From NCBI GenBank assembly GCA_032433765.1, contig JAVIAB010000092.1:34841534-34905533 (forward strand): a stretch of 64,000 nucleotides of DNA, read 5' to 3'. The notes under the pieces were generated by a model. The model did no database searches, had not been told where the DNA came from, and saw nothing but the letters and a program-made list of their open reading frames with translations. This document shows, in pieces, positions 22,556 to 35,300 of this stretch. Source of the DNA: Megaustenia siamemsis (lineage: Eukaryota > Mollusca > Gastropoda > Stylommatophora > Ariophantidae). Position 1 is the stretch's first letter. Every line of letters starts with the position of its first letter. The position numbers and the translations under genes are program-made.

Positions 22556-22886
22556 AAAGGTAAAGTTAAAGTACGAGACTTGAATCGGCGTTTTAGCACG
22601 CGAGTTTCTACCCATATGTGCTCGGCCGCCTATCCAGAAGTGTTCGGAGACTTCTGTATAGTGCCGCTTCAAGCATCAAAACTAACGATGCAAAACGGGA
22701 TTCATTACCTTCCCCGAGTACTACCGTGGTACCCATTTCTGCCAGCGGCTTTGGTCAACCGCGTGGGTATTTTTTTCCCAACCACGAGTACAACTCCCAC
22801 TGCTTCCAGCGGGAATCGAACACGGGTTGTCCGAACGTCGGTAGCCTATTTGGGTGGCTTTCCCAACTAGGCTACCGAGGCCCCCA
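22556..22886 (-). mobile_element. SINE-2, tRNA-derived SINE in antisense
   Basis: On the minus strand it starts GGGGGCCTCGGTAGCCTAGT (A-box-like TAGCCTAGTTGG) with a B box GTTCGATTCCC about 50 bp later, and ends in repeated CTTTA units (GTAAAG on the plus strand). Paralogous to 53033-53373. No clear target duplication here. Confidence 0.85.
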
Positions 22887-23540
22887 AAGTGCTGTTCCAA
22901 CTCCTCCTCTAGTGTGGGAAAATTGAGTGCATGTATGTCTATTTGTTTTGTTAATTAGATGGGTTCTTCTAGCAATTTCTCTAGGCATAGGTTGTCTTTG
23001 TTTATCTGCAGTGCTAAAAGATAAAATGTGGTGTAATTCCGACCTCTAATGTTTAATGTTAGTATCGTTGCTGTTGCTGCTATTTACAAAATGATTTGAA
23101 AGAATATAATCTTTTTTCTAACACATACAAAAATGTTTCAATATGATAATTTAAAGAACATAAGTAAACTTATGCATTCACTTACATTCACATAAACGAA
23201 TATTCGTGCTTATATGTAATTTTAACACTATAAAAGCATGCACCCACCTGCTCACATGTATTTATCAAAAGAAGAAAGCCTTCGCCCACATGGACTCATC
23301 TAATTATCGCACTATAACAACATTCCATTAAACTAATCATGTGTGCGAGGTCAAATAAATAATGGAAGCGAAATTCTCTTCTGTTTTAAATTATTTTAAA
23401 CCATAGATATGATATTAGTCTGATTATATAAATATTGGCTATGTATTCTTCAAAAACTTAAATAAATAAATATGTAAATGCGAAACTATTATTATTATAT
23501 TCTGAGAAAGACAAAATCACTAACATAGAATTATGGAAAA
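22887..23540 (+). other. Intron 7 segment, no recognisable feature
   Basis: AT-rich sequence between SINE-2 and SINE-1 without motifs. Confidence 0.5.
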
Positions 23541-23557
23541 GTACTAGTCAAATACAG

Positions 23558-23815
23558 GGAGCCGCGATAGCTCAGTGGTTAGTGAACTGGACTACCACGG
23601 ACAAGGGGTAGGGTTCGATCCCAGCCGACGGCTTCCGGGTTCACCCAGCCTTAAATGGGTACCGGATTTTTTTCTCGGAAAGTAAAGCAGCACGGGCGTA
23701 ATACTGACCACATTACCCCAAACATCATGTGCTGAATGTCTGTAAAATATAGGGTCACTAACACCATATTTCCCTATACGCCACTTGGCGTGACGGGGGT
23801 ACTTTACTTTTTTTT
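23558..23815 (+). mobile_element. SINE-1, full length
   Basis: Head GGGAGCCGCGATAGCTCAG with A box and B box (GGTTCGATCCC), body TTAAATGGGTACCGG, end GTGACGGGGGTACTTTAC plus T-run. Flanked by an imperfect duplication, ACTAGTCAAATACAG (23543-23557) and ACTAGTCGAATAACAG (23816-23831). Confidence 0.92.
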
Positions 23816-24053
23816 ACTAGTCGAATAACAGTGGATAAAGAGATACAACAAAGACGATGTCGCTGGATAGGACACACACTGCGGAAGCTAACTGGCAGTA
23901 TTACACAACACAACAATTACCCTTTTTTTTGGAAACCCCTAAGGAAAAAATCATAGACAAAGACCGCAATATTTTTTTAGAAAACAGAAGGAAGCATAGA
24001 TGAAGGGGATAACATGGAAAGATCGTAAAAGAATATCAAGATTCAGAACGGAT

Positions 24054-24203
24054 TGGAAAGTGTTTGTTGAAGACCTATGCTTCACAGAGGGTTGAAAGTA
24101 TCTGTTGAAGACCTATGCTTCACAGAGGGTTGAAAGTGTTTGTTTAAGACCTATGCTTCACAGAGGGTTGAAAGTGTTTGTTTAAGACCTATGCTTCACA
24201 GAA
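24054..24203 (+). repeat. 38-bp minisatellite, 4 units
   Basis: The unit contains TGAAAGTGTTTGT and GACCTATGCTTCACAGAG. The first two units have TTGAAGA where the last two have TTTAAGA, so the last two duplicated most recently. Confidence 0.9.
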
Positions 24204-24819
24204 AGGTAGACGATATTCTGAGAGAACCTTTTTTTTAAATTTCAATATACATATTTCTAAATGTGTATCTCTTTTATCTATAAAAAGCATATTCTTAAAC
24301 TCTATGTAATTTAAGTTTAGAAACAATGTGAATCATATTAATATCTACGTTTAATATCTGATATAACAACATAGTTCAAGTTACGGCCCTTTACCACGAT
24401 AATTTCAGACAGATGTTAAAACGGCCGTAATAGTTTATTTTTAACGCAACAATTACTGGTTTATTTAATGTAGCTCAGTTAATATTTGCCTTAAAAATTT
24501 TAGATTTCATATAAGCTACATGTTTGACTAAAAATCAAGGGGGACGAGCAACATTTTTTTGTCTTTAAATTTAAAGGGGCATAGTAATTAAAATGCCCCA
24601 ACAACAGCATTATATTTAGCGTAATTACAGATTTGTTTAAATGCTATATTAGCAAAAAAAACTATTATTAATACATTTTTAAAACATAGGCCAAAGAAAA
24701 CTTTATTATGAGAACAGAAAAAGCGGGAGGTCAGGTTATAGTCAGAAAGTCTTTCAGACTGGCTGTGGTGAATACAAAGTTTTACAAAGTACATGCAACC
24801 TGATGATGCTATAATGTAG
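24204..24819 (+). other. Intron 7 segment, mostly unrecognised
   Basis: AT-rich. Around 24750-24795 a short stretch (GACTGGCTGTGGTGAAT, then CTGATGATG) resembles the LINE 3' end at 15838-15900. Confidence 0.4.
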
Positions 24820-24955
24820 GAAAGATTGATATGTGATTTTACTGCACATAACAGAGGCAAATGGCGAGATTTGATAAAAGATTTTTACAAGGATTGAGAC
24901 TGCTATAAAGAGAAAGAGTATCTGGATCTATGCCCTAAGGGTCGCCATGGCTCTA

Positions 24956-24960
<5 letters not shown>
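24820..24960 (+). mobile_element. LINE-D-like 3' end leading into GATA array
   Basis: GGCGAGATTTGATAAAAGAT translates as the WRDLIK C-terminus seen in LINE-D. Then ATCTATGCCCTAAGGGTCGCC and ATGGCTCTAAAGACCGATAG are diverged versions of LINE-D's tail, ending in GATA units. A related subfamily rather than the same copy. Confidence 0.7.
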
Positions 24961-25425
<465 letters not shown>

Positions 25426-25899
25426 GATTGTGTCTCGTCTCCAAGATAACAACAACGGTTAATGCTGGAGTTAAGACTAATGCTGACCTGAATCTGCTTC
25501 TTCTACGTCCAATAACAAAGAGAGATCTTTGGGGCACTAATCACATACTACATTTATTTTCTCTACTTCTCATTTTCTTCAGTCATTCTTTGGGAATCGG
25601 AAAAGTCGATGCATCTCCCTTTATTATGCTGTCTTCCAATTTCTTTCTCTGCCTACATCTCCTGCTCGCTCCTTTCATAGTTTCCAGAATCGGGTTTTCC
25701 AGGCCAGATAATCGAGATGATAATCAAACCAATTTAAATTACACTGCCAGAAAAAAGGTTCATCTGAGAAATGAAACTTGCAACGTCCTATTTGCAGATT
25801 TAAAAAAATTAGTTGCATCTTTACGGATATCACACATTTATATCAAACTTTTTGAAGGACGGATGCCCTCTAATTTATATATATATAACTGGAGTCTGT

Positions 25900-26250
25900 A
25901 GAAATGTGGTTTTACAGAAGAATGTTGTGAATACCATGGACAGCTAAGAAGAGTAATAAAGAGGTTCCGAGAGAGGCCAAAGCAAAAAGAGAGCTAATTT
26001 CCAATGTTAGGAAGAGACAATCATCATTTTTGGCCATGTAATGAGAAGAGAACAACTTGAATATATTGTGACAATTGGAAAAATTGAAGGACGAAGAGAT
26101 AGAGGGAAGCAAAGAGAAAAAATAACAGACAGCTTAAGAGAATGGCTTGGCAGAAGGTCAACAACAGAATTGATTAAAAGCTGACGAGATCGAAAGTTGT
26201 GGAGAGACATGATCACCTACGCCACTAGACCCAGTACTTGATGATGATGA
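25900..26250 (+). mobile_element. LINE-A 3' end fragment
   Basis: Sense copy of the C-terminal LINE-A region (IPWTAKKSN.EV.REAKAKREL, HVMRREQLEYIVTIGK across frames), ending ATGATGATGAT and then (TA)n. Closer to the 27048-27544 copy than to the 16-kb copy. Confidence 0.8.
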
Positions 26251-26259
26251 TATATATAT

Positions 26260-26328
<69 letters not shown>
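26250..26328. repeat. (TA)n microsatellite
   Basis: About 75 bp of TA dinucleotides directly after the LINE-A tail. Confidence 0.98.
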
Positions 26329-26331
<3 letters not shown>

Positions 26332-26559
26332 CAGTGGGAAACAGGGAAAATGAGAGATAGGCAAGCAGAAAATATGAAAATAAACTCAACGTTTCTCTGC
26401 ATCCTTAATAACATAGTGACATGTTTATTATTGGAGAGGTATAAACGCCTGTCATTGCTATGATTATAATCGCTTTATGCATGTTATATTTTAAATTATT
26501 CTCTTAACATTAAAAAAATATATATTTCGTATATATTTTGACATTTTTCAAACACTTTA

Positions 26560-27047
26560 GAAGTTACAACACACCACATGCAATTGAATACATATAACAC
26601 ATATAAGTGCAGGCCAATCGTGATAAACATCAAACTAATTATCACTGTTGAAGACCAATCGTAATGAACAGCAATGTAATACATACAAGTTGAAACCAGT
26701 GACAAAGCCAAAATACTGCATAATAGTGAGAGCAAGTCGTGACGAACACCAATATCATACATAATGTTGAGGGTTAACGGTGCCGAACACAAATATCGTA
26801 CATAATGTTGAGGGTTAACGGTGCCGAACACCAATATCATACATAATGTTGAGGGTTAATGGTGACGAACACTACATCATGCATAATGTTGAGGGTTAAC
26901 GGTGACGTACACTAATATAATATATACAATTGAGGGTTAAAGGTGATGTACACTAATATAATACATATAATTGAGGGTTAATGGTGATGTACACTAATAT
27001 AATACATACAGTTGAGGGTTAATGGTGACGTACCCTAATATCATACA
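26560..27047 (+). repeat. 40-bp minisatellite, left part (diverged)
   Basis: Roughly 12 diverged units of the form GTTGAGGGTTAACGGTGACG plus AACACCAATATCATACATAA. The farther left, the more decayed. It continues on the other side of the LINE-A insertion. Confidence 0.88.
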
Positions 27048-27544
27048 TGCATCATCATCGTCATCAAGTACAAAGTCTGCTGGCGTAGGTGATCATGTCT
27101 CTCCACAACTTTCGATCACGACAGTTATTTATAATTTCTGTTGTTGACCTTCTGCCAAGCCATTCTCTTAAGCTGTTTGGTATGTTTTCTCTTTTCATCC
27201 CTCTATCTCTTCGTCCCTCAGTTTTCCCAGTTGTTACAATATATTCCAGCTGTTCTCTTCTCATTACATGGCGACAAAATGATGATTGTTTCTTCCTAAT
27301 ATTAGAAATTAGCTCTCTTTTTGCTTTGGTCTCTTTCAGAACGTTTTCATTACTCTTATTAGCTGTCCATAGTATTCTCAACATTCTTCAGTAAAACCAA
27401 ATTTCTACAGACTCCAGTGATTTACTTGTCTGTTGTCATATTGTCCATGATTCACATCCATATATTAAGACTGGGCCGACATAGCATCTAAGAAAGCTTT
27501 TTCTTGTTTCTATTGTCAAAAATGGATTGCATAGTATCTTCCAA
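27048..27544 (-). mobile_element. LINE-A 3' fragment inserted in the minisatellite
   Basis: The minus-strand frame 27064-27384 reads RILWTANKSNENVLKETKAK, HVMRREQLEYIVTTGK and EWLGRRSTTEI. The 5' side (27400-27544) matches 61370-61490. The ATG-repeat tail faces left. Both edges abut ATCATACAT of minisatellite units, consistent with insertion inside the array. Confidence 0.88.
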
Positions 27545-29062
27545 TCATACATACAGTTGATGGTTAATGATGACAAACACCAACATCATACATACAGTTG
27601 ATGAAAAATCGTGACATACACCAATGCTATACGTACAATTGATGAACAATCATGACAAACACCATTGTCGAACTTACAGTTTAGGGCTAATGGTGACGTA
27701 CACCTATATCATACATACAGTTGAGGTTAATTTGGACGTACACCTATAATATACATACAGTTGAGGTTAACGGTGGCGTAGACCTATATCAAACATACAG
27801 TTGAGATTAATTGGGACGTGCACCTATATCATACATACAGTTGAGGTTAATTAGGACGTACACCTATATCATACATACATTTGAGGTTAATTAGGACGTA
27901 CACCTATATCATACATACAGTTGAGGTTAATTGAGACGTACTCGTATATCATACGTACAGTTAAGGTTAATTGGGACGTATACCTATATCATACATACAA
28001 TTGAGGTTAATTGAGACGTACTCCTATATCATACATGCTGTTGAGGTTAATTGGGACGTGCACCTATATCATACATACAGTTGAGGTTAATTGGGACGTG
28101 CACCTATATCATACATACAGTTGAGGTTAATTAGGACGTACACCTATATCATACATACAGTTGAGGTTAATTGAGACGTACTCGTATATCATACGTACAG
28201 TTAAGGTTAATTGGGACGTATACCTATATCATACATACAATTGAGGTTAATTGAGACGTACTCCTATATCATACATGCTGTTGAGGTTAATTGGGACGTA
28301 AACCTATATCATACATACAGTTGAGGTTAATTAGGACGTACACCTATATCATATATACAGTTGAGGGTTAATGGTGACATATACCTATATCATACATACA
28401 GTTCCGGTTAATTGAGACGTACACCTGTATCATGCATACAGTTGAGGTTAATTGGGACGTACTCCTATATCATATATACAGTTGAGAGTGAATTGGGACG
28501 TACACATATATCATACATACAGTTAAGGTTAATTGGGACGTACACCTATATCATATATACAGTTGAGGGTTAATGGTGACATATACCTATATCATATATA
28601 CAATTGAGGTTAATTGGGACGCACACCTATATCATATATACAATTGAGGTTAATTGGGACGCACACCTATATCACACATACAGTTGAAGGTTAATGGTGA
28701 CATATACCTATATCATAAATACAGTTGGGGTTAATTGGGACTTACACCTATATCATACATACAGTTACGGTTAATTGGGACGTACACCTATATCATATAT
28801 ACAGTTGATGTTAATTGGGACGTACACCTATATCATATATACAGTTGAGGGTTAATAGTGACATATTCCTATATCATTTATACAATTGAGGTTAATTGGG
28901 ACTTACACCTATATCATACATACAGTTGAGGGTTAATGGTGACAAACACCAATGTCATACATACAGTTGATGAACAATCGTGACAAACACCAATGTCATA
29001 CATACAGTTGATGAACAATCGTGACAAACACCAATGTTATATATACAGTTGAGAACCAATCA
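27545..29062 (+). repeat. 40-bp minisatellite, right part, with 240-bp higher-order repeat
   Basis: About 37 units of GTTGAGGTTAATTGGGACGT plus ACACCTATATCATACATACA. The block near 27900-28059 recurs almost exactly at 28140-28299, i.e. 240 bp (6 units) apart, including shared unit-specific variants (ACTCGTATATC, CATGCTG). It ends about 120 bp before the exon 8 acceptor. Confidence 0.93.
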
Positions 29063-29179
29063 TGCGAAAAAAAACAATAATTCTTTTTTCTGAAGCTTTT
29101 CAAATCATCAATAATGTTATGGTCTTTTTACAACCGCCAACAACTCTTAACATAATCAACTTTATGAATGGATTCTCAG

Positions 29180-29340
29180 CATATGTGTTTCTGGAGGCTT
29201 TAATTGTACTGGAGATAAATGTGTGTTGGTGTGTCCCCCGGATGAATTTCACTGCAATTCTGGAAACTGCATTAATATGGATTATCACTGCAATGGTGTA
29301 TCCGATTGTGCTGGTGGTGATGACGAATTGAACTGTGAAG
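29180..29340 (+). CDS. Exon 8: TILa/VWC-like end plus LDLa repeat 1
   Basis: The acceptor is GATTCTCAG at 29179 and the donor is GTAAAG at 29341. The first part reads CICVSGGFNCTGDKCVLVC, completing the C..C.C..G...C....C...C pattern begun in exon 7. LDLa repeat 1 follows: CPPDEFHCNSGNCINMDYHC then NGVSDCAGGDDELNC, with six cysteines and the acidic GGDDE that coordinates calcium in LDLa modules. Phase 1 out. The exon sits only about 120 bp after the end of a 2.5-kb, 40-bp-unit minisatellite. Confidence 0.93.
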
Positions 29341-31235
29341 GTAAAGATACTATGACACAAATTCAAAGTTTATTTTTGTTTGTTTGTATGTGTCAAAAGC
29401 TATGATGATCCCGGAAGTTTAGTTGATTAGTATAACTAGCAGCAAACAAGAGTCAAGTAAGACTCTATCTCTAAGTACTCACTGTACAAACCCGATCCGT
29501 ACAAAGTGATTATAGTTGATTAGGAAAGTAATGGATAGTAAGAAAGGTATAAATGGTGGAAGTATCATGAATACACTTTGTAAATTACATATTACTTGTA
29601 GCTTGAATAAGAATCGCAGTAACGGGCGAAAATGTAAAATTTGTTCCCCTATCTGCTAAAGTAGGAAAGTTCTGGAGATTTGTTTCAAGAAAACTTCACA
29701 GCCATGAATCTGAAATTGTAATTATCAGAAAAGTATGATCTCGCCTGCTGTCTCTCACTGGGAGATATGTCTCGTCAGATTATATAACATTATGATTCTG
29801 ATATCCATTTTAAGGGAACAGCTAAAGTTGCAGTGAGGTTGAAATTTAGCAGATAAATAAGTGTATACATCAACCAAAATACTTAATGTAATTTGTTAGC
29901 CAGACAGTCGAAGAATCAATCAAATAATCAGCAAACAAGTGTAATTTTCGTATTCAGGGCGGATGCCTACTTTCATTCAAAAGAGCTCTTTCGTTTTATA
30001 TTCTTCTTGAATCAACAAAGAGCACAGTAGTCATTCACACCAAACCTCTTACAATGGGAAAAAAAAAAACGAGCGAGATCCTTTTTGCCCCGTTCCTTGC
30101 TGTCTTATTACGGTGGTCAATGTGTCCCCTAAATTGTGCGTCTATGACAACTACCATTCTGTCTTTGGACTCCACTTTCGTTTTAGCTCCTGATAGCACG
30201 CAGCGACAGTTCACATCAATCTATAGTATCAATAAGGCCCGCGAGCTGAGAGGAGTCACTCAAAGCGCTTGTGACGTTTTCGACATTGCAAGCAGGGGTA
30301 ATTGTTGGTAAATTAAACATCAACAGTCTACAGCCCATATAGCTGAAGATGTCACAAGGAATGAGTGGTTTCGGAAAAACACAGTTCGTAGGCTTTAGTA
30401 AAACTATCGATGGATGTGGACAGTTCCTGTAATGATTTCTGGACCTCTTCTGTTTACGCGGCCTGTCCATCTTCTGTTACTTTCTGTTATCATTGTATGT
30501 TTAGGTCACTGTTAGGACAAAATTGTCAGTATAAAACTGACCCACACTATGGATCCCTGAGAGTTCGTGCACGTGGGCCAGAATTCTTCTCTGATTTCTA
30601 GAAATTCTCAAGGAGATATCGGAGTACCTATGGATTCGTTCGGTGTGCAATGATAATGACCCTAACAACAACAATTGTATTCATTTCAATTAACTTAAAC
30701 TTAAAGATAGAGATTTTACTATTGACTTTTTTTTGTCCAAAAATTTTAAAACTTTTCTCAGACAGGATTTATAAGAATTATGACAATGTTGATATTCCTA
30801 TTTTTGCGTTCTCCGATCTTTGCGTCCATTGAAGAACATTGAAAGTACTCAGCTCTCGTACTATCTTTCTTTGTTCTAGGAACATTTATAAACCTTTAGG
30901 TTAGGTTGCCAGAATTTGTCTTTGTTCATATTTATTAGTTTTACTATTGTCAGCAGTCTGCTTTGCCCAGCCTAAACATAGTGCATAACAGTGTTCATTA
31001 TATTCCTTACTTCTCTCCTCACCAGTTAATTTTTAACTAAATATTTTCTTGAAATCCTATTATCGGTATATTTTGAATAATCTGTCATTAAGTGATAGCT
31101 CATATAGTGTTTTTTTTTTTTAATTGTATCATTGACTAGCGAAATCATCAGTTATAAATTATGAAGTTGTTTAATAAAATGTTTTAGTTTCTCGTCCCGC
31201 CATAATATTCATTCATTTTAATTTAATTTGTGTAG
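29341..31235 (+). other. Intron 8, no recognisable element
   Basis: A 1.9-kb intron between LDLa exons. The region 30000-30600 is less AT-rich and has overlapping open frames on both strands (30054-30311 plus, 30216-30470 minus) with no motif that I know; it may be an old repeat. No splice-consistent exon was found. Confidence 0.45.
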
Positions 31236-31340
31236 AAAAATGCAAGGAGTTCACTTGTGACGATGGACAATGTGTTCCAAGCACAGCAGTATGCAATGAT
31301 GTCTATGATTGTCAAGACAAAAGTGATGAAAAACACTGTG
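31236..31340 (+). CDS. Exon 9: LDLa repeat 2
   Basis: The acceptor is TTGTGTAG at 31235 and the donor is GTAAGA at 31341. One LDLa module per exon, phase 1-1: CKEFTCDDGQCVPSTAVC followed by NDVYDCQDKSDEKHC. It has six cysteines and a canonical DCxDxSDE calcium site. LDLa modules fold around calcium and bind basic ligand surfaces in receptors and matrix proteins (family knowledge). Symmetric phases allow such exons to be duplicated or skipped without frame loss. Confidence 0.94.
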
Positions 31341-32311
31341 GTAAGAGTTGACATTGACATTTACAATTGTAAAATACTTATTTATACGAATCATCCATTA
31401 TATAACCATTAAAGAGCCTCTCCGGAATCTGGCACAGAATACACATTTCAGTTTTCTAACAGGACATCATAATCTTATTTCAATCTCAACAGATTTACAA
31501 TTGCCGCAAATGCCTAGTCTATCTGCAGACTTCAGAATATAAGAACTATTTCAAAGATCTTAACTGTCGGCAAACATAAGAACAAAAATTGGACCCACAA
31601 ATGACATTTTACAATGGCCTCCTGCAACAACTAGTTTTACATTAAATCTGCCTATATCAGAAAATGATAAATGATAATAACAATACTTGTTGAAATATAA
31701 CATTTCATATAATAGACAAGAATACTTTACATTTCAGTGTGCTCATTCAGATAAATATTTTTTTCATTTTAAATAATGATGTTAATTGTCACTTTATTGC
31801 TTGTTTATTCACTTTGGAATTCATGTCTTGTATTTCTTTTTCGATTCTCCTTCCTCGTTGTTGACTAAATATTTCGTTTACTAGAGAAGCAATGTGCATT
31901 GTTTTTACTGCAGTTTTACACATTGCAGTTCTTAACATGTGTCTCCAACAGACGCTTATTCGGGCCTGCTTTCCTGGTCTATGGTTTTTCTTGACGAGTT
32001 AAGCGCAGATATCAAACATATACATATTACATAGAATTACGGTGCCGCGTGTTTAGCTGCAGAAAACAAAGAAAATAAGAATACCGTTTAACAACTAAAC
32101 TAAAAGAAAGACACGGTTTTTATTGATCTTTCTGCAAGCCAGCAGTTGCAGTTATCTCCTCCAGGATAGCTTTTTTACTTTTTTCTTTTTTGTTTCTTTA
32201 ACTAGCGGGAATTTCTATTTAAAAACATCACGACAGGAGAGAGCACGGCGGTGGGCTTTCGATGTCATCCGCCGATTTCTGTAGATTTAAACTCCACCAG
32301 TCTTCGTGTCA

Positions 32312-32317
<6 letters not shown>
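31341..32317 (+). other. Intron 9 segment, no recognisable feature
   Basis: AT-rich, with no motif or repeat detected before the microsatellite at 32318. Confidence 0.5.
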
Positions 32318-32349
<32 letters not shown>

Positions 32350-32356
32350 GTCTCTC

Positions 32357-32393
<37 letters not shown>

Positions 32394-32394
32394 G
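32318..32394. repeat. (TA)n-(TC)n microsatellite
   Basis: TA dinucleotides to 32347, then CT/TC dinucleotides to about 32390. It abuts the 3' end of LINE-E and may descend from its tail ((GA)n in element sense). Confidence 0.95.
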
Positions 32395-35300
32395 CGATCA
32401 AGACACAATCAGAGTAGGATTCCAGACTCTCTTATAAAGTCAGCTGTCAGTTTAATTGATTCGATTGCCCCATATAGTTTCTCTTCCAGGGAGGTGGGTG
32501 TGGACCACATTGTCCTTCTCAGGTCTGTGTACTGGGGACAATCCAGTAGAACATGTTTTGTTGTCATGTTGTCCAGTGTACAGTGGCATTGGCTGGTTGT
32601 AACTATTTTGAATTTGGTGACATATAGTTTCTCATCCTATTGTGGCCAGTGCGTAGGCGAAGTATGATGACTTGATCCCTCCTTGATATTTGGATGTATC
32701 CATCCCTCTCGTTATGCTTTAGGTGTTCTCGTTTCCATTTTTCATGATACTGACCTTTGTTGATGGATTTGTCTTCATCATAACTGAGCGGATGGTTCTC
32801 TTGTGGTAATCTCCCTCCCCTTTAGCTAATTTGTCTGCGCTTTCATGTCCATGTATACTACAGTGTGAAGGTATCCACTGAATGAATACTCTCTGGAAGT
32901 TATCGCATAGTTGGTCTAGGGTTGTTCTCAAGTCAACTAGTTCATTGTTACTGGGGCTTTTTAGAGATGTTAACACTGACAGTGCATCAGTCAGTATCAC
33001 CAACTGATTGTGCCTGTTATTTTTGTTTTGAATAGCCAGTTTTGCAGCATCTCCGAGGGCCTCAGTTTCTGCTTTAAAGTTGTTTGAGAATTTCCCAGTA
33101 GCTATTGACTTGGTGATCTCTACCTGGCTATTCAGCATCAAGAACACACATCCTCCTCCATTTCTGGTGGCATTTGCAGCTGAGCCATCTGTGTATATGT
33201 GGGATCAAGAGGAGTCCTGTGGGTAGTTATCACTTATGTGTTTTCCTGGTACGTTTTTTCTTTCTATATCTGATTGGATGCCTTTTTTCAAGATTCCTAT
33301 TATATCTTCCTTAAGTTCAGGTATTTTGTGTTTCACACGAAGAGACATATCAGACGTGCACAAGGGTTTCGGTATTGTTTGGGACAGTACTGGGTCTCTA
33401 GTTGCCAGTTCATTGGAGAATGCAGTGAAGTTGCTCCTCTTTAGTCGTACTATTCCGTAACCAGTTATTCTTTGGTGCATTGGCTGGTTAAGGAGCCTTC
33501 TATATTTCTCCGCTTGTTGCAATACTTTAATGACCCGTCTGTCATCTAAGGGTTGTAAACCTGTTACTGTTTCTAGAGTCTTGATATGTGTAGATTTCAT
33601 AGCCAGTGATGATACGGGCAGCTTGATTTTGTATTCTGTTAATTTTTGTAAGGTGTGATTTGGAAGCCATAGCCCAGGCTGTGACTCCATACTCTAGGAC
33701 TGGTCGTACTCTTCCTACATATAGTCGTTTCAAGATATTGCTGTCTGCTCCCTAGTCCGTTCCTGCCAATTTCTTCATAATATCGGTTCGTTTTCTTGCT
33801 CTTTTGCTTGCTCTGTCTATCTGATTTTTCCAAGTCATTCTGCGATTCATGGTGACACCAAGATATGTTGGGTTTTGGTCAATAGGAAGTATATGGTCTT
33901 TTATCTTCAAGTTTGCAGAGCGTGTGTTTCTTGATAGGCTGAAAATTGTGTATGTATTGTTTTTCTTTAATTGTTAATAACCAGGTGTTCGTCCATTTTT
34001 CAAGCTTTCCTATGGCATCTTGCATCCTCGATCCAGCCACCGACATAGTTTTCTCACGTGCCCATAATGCCAGATCATATGCATATATTGCCGATTACAT
34101 CTTGTGGGACATCTTGTTCGATTGTGACCTTCTTACTTAGTTGTCCTTGTACTTGTACTCTGGCCGATCAATCCTGAAGGTATTGAGAGATCCAATTGAA
34201 TAAACGTCCTTGGATGCCAAGACTGAAAAGCTTGTTCTTTTATCCTTCTCTCCATACCCTATCAAAAGTCTTCTGCATGTTGACCCAAGTGTGTGTTTCT
34301 TTTCTTGTAGAGCATCTTCTATTTCCTGTGCGATGTAGGTGATCAGGTTTTCAGTTGATCTGTACTGACGGAAGCCACTTTGTTGTGGTATGATTTGATG
34401 TTTTGACTCCAAATACCACATACGTCTTCTGTTAACCAATCTTTCCATTAGTTTACTCAGGCAGCTCAGTAAGCTAACAGGTCTGTAGCTATTTGGGTTT
34501 AGTGGGTCTTTTTATGTTTGAGGATGGGCACCATAAAAGCTTCTTTCCAGATTGCCGGCATATGACCACTCTTCCAGCTAACATTTACTATCCTTAGAAG
34601 CTGACCCTTGGTTTTATGTCCCAGTTTTATGAGCATTTCTTTGGTGATTCCATCTTTACCAGTGGAACTCTCGAGCTTCGAATCCTTTGAGAGCAACATC
34701 TAGTTCTGTTGGGGTAAAGATGGTCGTCTGATGTTCTTCTGGTGCTAAAGTTTACATCTTGGTTTTCCTGTCTTGCAGCTTTCTGTTTGTATTTAGGAAT
34801 GTTTATTCTACTAATGTTATTGTAAGTTTAAACCAGTAGATTTGCTGTTCTTTTGCCTGTGAGGATGTTCTGATTGTGTGCTAATGATATTGAAGGTCGG
34901 TAGTTGTTTTCATCTCTCAGAGCTTTCGTAAGTTTCCATAGTTTGTGACCGTTTTTGTCTAGATTAAGGCTCTCTGTTTTGTCTCTCCAGCTCTGTCTTG
35001 CTGATATCTTGACCTGCCTTCTATATTTGGCAGAGGCTGCTTTATAGGCTATGTTGCTCTCTGTGCTTTGTGATGTTTCAGCTAGTTCTCTGGCAGAGTT
35101 CAGTTCCTCTTCTAGTCTTTGTATTCCCTTGCTCCAGTATGGCTTATTGTTTCTTCTTGCTCCTCTAGAAATTGTTTCCTTAGCAGCTCTCAGGATTCCA
35201 ATTGTTACCGCTCTATCATATTATTGCCCTTCTTTTCGTGGGTGTTGATAGGCGCAGTATCAGTGAGCATGGCAAACTTTTCCCAGTCTGCTCTTTTATA

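Noticed and set aside
27545..29062. Regular repeats resembling a CRISPR array
   Set aside because: Units are contiguous and diverged with no unique spacers, in a eukaryotic intron with splice sites nearby. It is a minisatellite.
30054..30470. Overlapping open frames on both strands in intron 8
   Set aside because: No recognisable domain, no splice support and no phase match with exons 8 or 9.
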